From positions 1 to 64,000 of the forward strand of contig CALSFV010000042.1 of assembly GCA_943737045.1 (NCBI GenBank): a DNA stretch of 64,000 nucleotides, read 5' to 3'. Source of the DNA: Parapristionchus giblindavisi (taxonomy: Eukaryota > Nematoda > Chromadorea > Rhabditida > Diplogasteridae). Below, in pieces: positions 61,406-64,000 of the stretch (positions within the stretch are counted from its first letter, which is position 1; the number at the start of each line of letters is the position of its first letter). Under the pieces are notes generated by a model. The model had not been told where the DNA came from. It saw only the letters and a list, made by a program, of their open reading frames with translations, and ran no database searches. A program made the translations under genes and the position numbers.

Positions 61406-63884
61406 AATCGAGGCGGGTGGTATGAACAGAGAGTAAGGAGAGGGGAAGGGGAGGGGCGAGAGATAGCGTAATTCCCGCTAGTTTGCGGCAATTACGCTAT
61501 CTTTGGCAGTGGTGTGTCTAATCACGAAGTTAGATTGATAGAGAGAAGGGAAGGGGCGGGAATAGATAGCGTAGTCTTCGCTACCGTTCCTGCAACCCTA
61601 CGGTACTGTAAATAAAATAAACAAGACAACACTAATTACGGTAAATGCTTGTCCCTGGTTACGGAAGGCAACGAAGTCGAATATATTCAAGAGACACTTA
61701 CTTGTATGCGTGCAACTTATGTGCAAAGCAGAGTCCGAGGAGCGTACCCTCTGACGGCGTCGCCAGCCAGGCCAACGGATTAGGACTATAAACGGGGGTG
61801 CCCCCCATAGAATCATCGATAATTCCGAGTAATTCCCCCTGCAAAAATGCAAAAAAAATACAATTTAAAAATGTAGAATGTCCCCTATAAGAATAACCTT
61901 TTATTTTACAATTTTCTGATCGGATGCCTTCTGTAGAATCGAGCGCCATGTACCCGCCCATGTATTATTAGGACGCTTAAAGTAGGATGCGTCATGAATA
62001 TCAGAGAGACAGCATCATAACTTGCTTTCTTAGTATACTCCTTTATTTCATCTAATTTAGCATTGATAGTCAATGAAAGCTAAGTCCCAAATGACCGCGG
62101 TCTTTTGGGACGTCCGTTATATACGGGACACCCATACATAACGGACGTGCCAAAAGACCGCGGGCTTATTCTATCAATCTATGCTACCATCAATCATTTG
62201 AATTCATTCGGTAACGCAAATTCTATTATTGTTTCTTACTCCGCACTACTCTATCGACTCCATTTACTCTACTCCATTTAATTACTCTATCCATTCAGTT
62301 ACTATTCACAATCAGCAGAGTTCCTTTAGTTAAGGTTTGCTTATGCTTAGTATCCGCACTGCTCTATTGATCCATTTAATTACTCTATCGATTTTTTCCA
62401 ATTCATTATATTAAATACACGCAGCACGTTGCATTAGACAACCACAGTAAAAGGATTATTGAAGAAGTATTGTCCATTGTTTTATTTTTTTAGAACAAAA
62501 CAAGGAAAAATAAGGTTTCCGTTTGAAAATATTTGTCAAGCCAGTTTGTGGCGCAAAAAAAAACAATACTGATTGTTGTTTCAATGAAATCAAGTGAAAA
62601 AAACTGTATCGCTTTATTTTCGAAACTTTTTTCACTGTCTTCTGTTATCTCTACTTTGTTGCGAATCTGTAGAGAATTGGATAATAGTAACAATTACATC
62701 GATATAATGGATTCATTACTCATCAACTTCGTCTCTCCACAAAATAATTAAATTTAATTTGTCAATTGTTTGGATCTGATTGAATTAATGATTGTGATTG
62801 TGGTTCCATCGGTTCCATCACCCCCATTGCTGCAACATTTATGTCATACATTTTCGGTGCCCTCACCGCATAGGTGGGCACGCTGGAGGAAAGGCTGTGC
62901 GCAAACCGGGGAATTGTAATGCAAGGCTATGCGCATGGCCATTTTTTTAGTTGCTTTGAATGGGAATTCTCCAATTTTTGCGAGGCAAAGCTATGCGCAA
63001 GGCCCCGCAAGTGAAGGCAAGGCTGTGCGCAAAAATAATTCGTTTTCTCGCGCACACCTATGCCTCACCGAATTTTACATTGTGGGTCGATTTAGAAAAA
63101 CCGTTATTTTTCGCTTAAATTGTAATCTTTCATATAAAAATAGAGCTTTATATATTGGGTCAATCCTGAAAATGTGCCATATACAGTGGGTCGATCCTCA
63201 CACTGTGAGGGTATGAAAATCTATGATTTATGTTAATGTTTTTTTTTATTATATCGATGAAGTTGTTACTATTATTCAATTCTCTGCTAATTCGCAACAA
63301 GGTTAAGATAACAAAAGACAGCCAAAAAATTTTTTTTTAATTGCAAAAAAACAAAAATGGATATTTTCGATCAGATTTCCTTTTAACAGCAATGTACATT
63401 TCTGAATTTCTGCATAAAATGTTCTACGGGGAGTCGAACTCGTGTGCAAAAATTATGCTACGGATCGGTTGTTAATGAGGGTCTACCCTTCCGCCTATTA
63501 ACGGTTTTTTTTGTATTTGTGATGAGGAAATGTGCCTCTGGAAAAACTCTGCTGATTGTGAATAGTAACGGAATGGATAGAGTAATTAAATGGAGTAGAG
63601 TAAATGGAGTCGATAGAGTAGTGCGGAATAAGAAATAATAATAGAATTTGCGTTACTGAATGAATTTAAATGATTGATGGTAGCATAGATTGGTAGAATA
63701 AGCCCGCGGTCTTTTGGCACGTCCGTTATGTACGGGTGTCCCGTATATAACGGGCGTCCCAAATGACCGCGGTCTTTTGGGACTTCCGTTATATACGGTT
63801 AAGTCAAGAATCATGCAAATAACTTACACGGCACACGTTCGCGCTCGGCAGAAGAGGAATAATCAGTCGATCGATACTTTGCAT
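52292..63884 (-). CDS. Unrecognised 374-aa protein, 12 exons
   Basis: I do not recognise the family. Minus-strand exons: 63884-63828, 61838-61702, 59567-59516, 58272-58090, 56994-56936, 56199-56129, 55516-55387, 55162-55088, 55021-54919, 53134-53066, 52641-52544, 52382-52292. Every junction phase matches and the total is 1125 nt with TGA; the third exon was found because its 52 nt are exactly what the phases require. The product starts MQSIDRLIIPLLPSANVC. It has GELLGIIDDSMGGTPVYS, MIAVDATTVLILGTNRSAQT, GAFVMDAFVVGKELFFSVL, DNFFHIQGSVISAVVDFEA and, near the end, TVMELVQAILGNRPLYFDH. The alternating hydrophobic/charged pattern suggests a soluble alpha/beta protein; no signal peptide or clear membrane helix. 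Codons are more AT-rich than in the two big neighbours. Introns 1-3 are mostly transposons. The gene might extend beyond the window if the first exon is internal. Confidence 0.78.
52869..53012. mobile_element. CATACATTT MITE copy in the last-but-one intron
   Basis: Left end CATACATTTAGGGCGCC, right end GAAATATATG. Flanks 'gataaagaaac' and 'ataaagaacg' look like an 8-bp duplication altered by a small indel. Confidence 0.7.
53135..54918. other. Intron of the 374-aa gene without further coding signals
   Basis: A 12-nt poly-C run (53506-53517) and a B-box-like 'gttcgaatcc' near 54252. An open stretch of about 60 codons on the minus strand (about 53155-53345) lacks splice partners. Confidence 0.45.
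55695..56050. repeat. Half copy of the TACCGTCAAAACG element
   Basis: Left end TACCGTCAAAACGAAAAACG. The interior matches 48640-48800 inverted ('gtgaacgctgtattgtgaaac', 'gtataccagttt'). No matching right end. Confidence 0.7.
56216..56369. mobile_element. hAT-like CAGACATGGTC element, 15 bp from a splice acceptor
   Basis: Flanked by GTCGAATA (56208-56215) and GTCGAGTA (56370-56377). It shares the 'acccacacgcatttgaaggg' block with 36079-36313. The acceptor of the exon starting at 56199 is just downstream on the minus strand. Confidence 0.85.
57795..58045. repeat. TGACGTCA palindrome family, full plus partial copy
   Basis: 57795-57936 is a palindrome ending 'gaggtcgtatgcatgaacg' and 'catgcatatggcctc'. 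A second partial copy ('aaacgtgacgtcacaagcg') follows directly to about 58045. Confidence 0.82.
58288..58327. repeat. One end of a CATACATTTTC MITE
   Basis: 'catatattttcataccatc' and 'gtgaggatcggcccaa', 15 bp before the exon acceptor at 58273 on the minus strand; truncated by the foldback that follows. Confidence 0.6.
58345..58860. repeat. Foldback with nested arms
   Basis: Outer arms contain 'ccgatcaccttgaaatttt' at about 58375 and its inverse at about 58810. Inner arms 'acagtaagtagcgcgcaaaa' (58429) and inverse (about 58530). Open frames inside are palindrome artefacts. Confidence 0.75.
58885..59008. mobile_element. CATAGGTCGAA MITE, degraded
   Basis: 'ctgtaggtcgaatagctacg' at the left and 'acgtacttctgacgtatg' at the right, two internal 'aaaatgcggtc' units. 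Confidence 0.7.
59203..59250. repeat. Single end of the CAGTCCC foldback family
   Basis: 'cagtcccaaagaatcgccgt' and 'cttaacaggcgatcgccgcg' match the ends at 47885 and 48412; no partner end nearby. Confidence 0.65.
59574..59604. repeat. (TA)n microsatellite
   Basis: About 15 TA units, next to the acceptor of the 52-nt exon (59567-59516). Another (TA)n is at about 61369-61402. Confidence 0.9.
59622..60583. mobile_element. Tc1-like foldback with a transposase-like remnant
   Basis: Ends CAGTACCGTGCAAAATTCTA and its near-complement, flanked by TA (59620-59621, 60584-60585). The GTGCAAAA..TATCCACTTTTGC layout is close to Tc1 termini. Arms of about 385 bp pair. The central 184 bp holds a short frame at 60045-60170 with RISNEKTRLTAMNVKREL, similar in style to the second helix-turn-helix of Tc1-type transposases. 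It has no catalytic domain and is non-autonomous. Confidence 0.82.
60586..61606. repeat. Composite element with GGGTTGC ends and a nested palindrome
   Basis: Starts 'agggttgccgttgcg' and ends 'cctgcaaccct'. Inner arms 60684-60760 and 61396-61470 are inverted copies ('gcgggaattacgctatctct'). Contains the TGACGTCA palindrome at 60854-61000 and (TA)n. Confidence 0.6.
60854..61000. repeat. TGACGTCA palindrome, best preserved copy
   Basis: CTGTGGCCGTATGCAAGAAC and complement. TGACGTCA occurs in both arms (60890-60897 and the mirror site near 60944). Nearly identical to 35372-35518. Confidence 0.9.
62082..63785. mobile_element. 1.7-kb foldback element in intron 1 of the 374-aa gene
   Basis: Long inverted arms of about 240 bp: 'agtcccaaatgaccgcggtc' near 62085 and its inverse near 63780, both continuing through 'taacggacgtgcc' and 'gaataagcccgcgg' words to 'actctgctgattgtgaatag'. 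The interior (about 62330-63540) has no transposase and carries a later MITE insertion. It fills most of intron 1. Confidence 0.85.
62845..63225. mobile_element. Nested hAT-like CATACATTTTC MITE, TSD ATTTATGT
   Basis: Exact 8-bp ATTTATGT at 62837-62844 and 63226-63233. The interior has a repeated 'ggcaaggctgtgcgcaa' unit not seen in other copies. Confidence 0.93.
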
Positions 63885-63887
63885 TAT

Positions 63888-63895
63888 CTGAAAAG
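63888..63895 (-). promoter_or_regulatory. Candidate trans-splice acceptor of the 374-aa gene
   Basis: On the minus strand CTTTTCAG is followed by three bases and ATG at 63884. The very short leader fits trans-splicing, but the site could be a cis acceptor if coding exons lie beyond the window. Confidence 0.45.
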
Positions 63896-64000
63896 TGGCG
63901 ATAATCGAAAATAAAAGAATTATGAACAAATATGCATAATGCATTGCGAATTCAATGATTCAATGCAAGTCTTTTGGCACATTGCCAAAAAAATCGGGAT

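Overview
The window is eukaryotic and very probably from a free-living nematode of the rhabditid/diplogastrid type. The genes are cut into many small exons with GT..AG introns. Acceptors are TTTTCAG/TTGCAG-like, and four predicted starts sit 3 to 64 nt behind such an acceptor, as expected for spliced-leader trans-splicing. Two same-strand genes lie within about 0.2 kb of each other, like an operon. Introns are full of TACTGTAG/TACGGTA motifs, GATT and ATT microsatellites, and foldback transposons. The genus cannot be fixed from this sequence alone.

Layout. 0-4.4 kb is repeat-rich upstream DNA. 4484-7282 (+) is a 3-exon gene for a 90-aa protein with an MGCS N-terminus suited to myristoylation and palmitoylation. 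10369-9096 (-) and 8905-8188 (-) are two small genes head to tail, a candidate operon. 10905-26964 (+) is a 21-exon gene whose 580-aa product is a GPR107/GPR108-type seven-helix Golgi protein (Lung_7-TM_R). 27-39.2 kb has no gene I can support; it holds CT/GA tracts, many poly-G/C runs and scattered MITEs. 39273-50377 (+) is a 19-exon gene for a 644-aa TMCC-family ER membrane coiled-coil protein. 63884-52292 (-) is a 12-exon gene for a 374-aa protein I do not recognise; it converges on the TMCC gene. In the long gene models every intron phase agrees across junctions and the totals are exact multiples of three, so they are well supported even though the functions of four genes are unknown.

The rest is dominated by non-autonomous DNA transposons. 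Three families have 8-bp target duplications (hAT-like). Others are TA-flanked foldbacks (Tc1/mariner-like), including one with a short transposase-like remnant, and one family of long palindromes carries TGACGTCA sites. There are nested insertions and one filled-versus-empty site pair. The most unusual theme is repeated local tandem duplication across exon edges, which copies splice sites. It affects exon 19 of the GPR107-type gene on both sides, exons 4 and 6 of the TMCC gene, and probably the last exon of the unrecognised gene.
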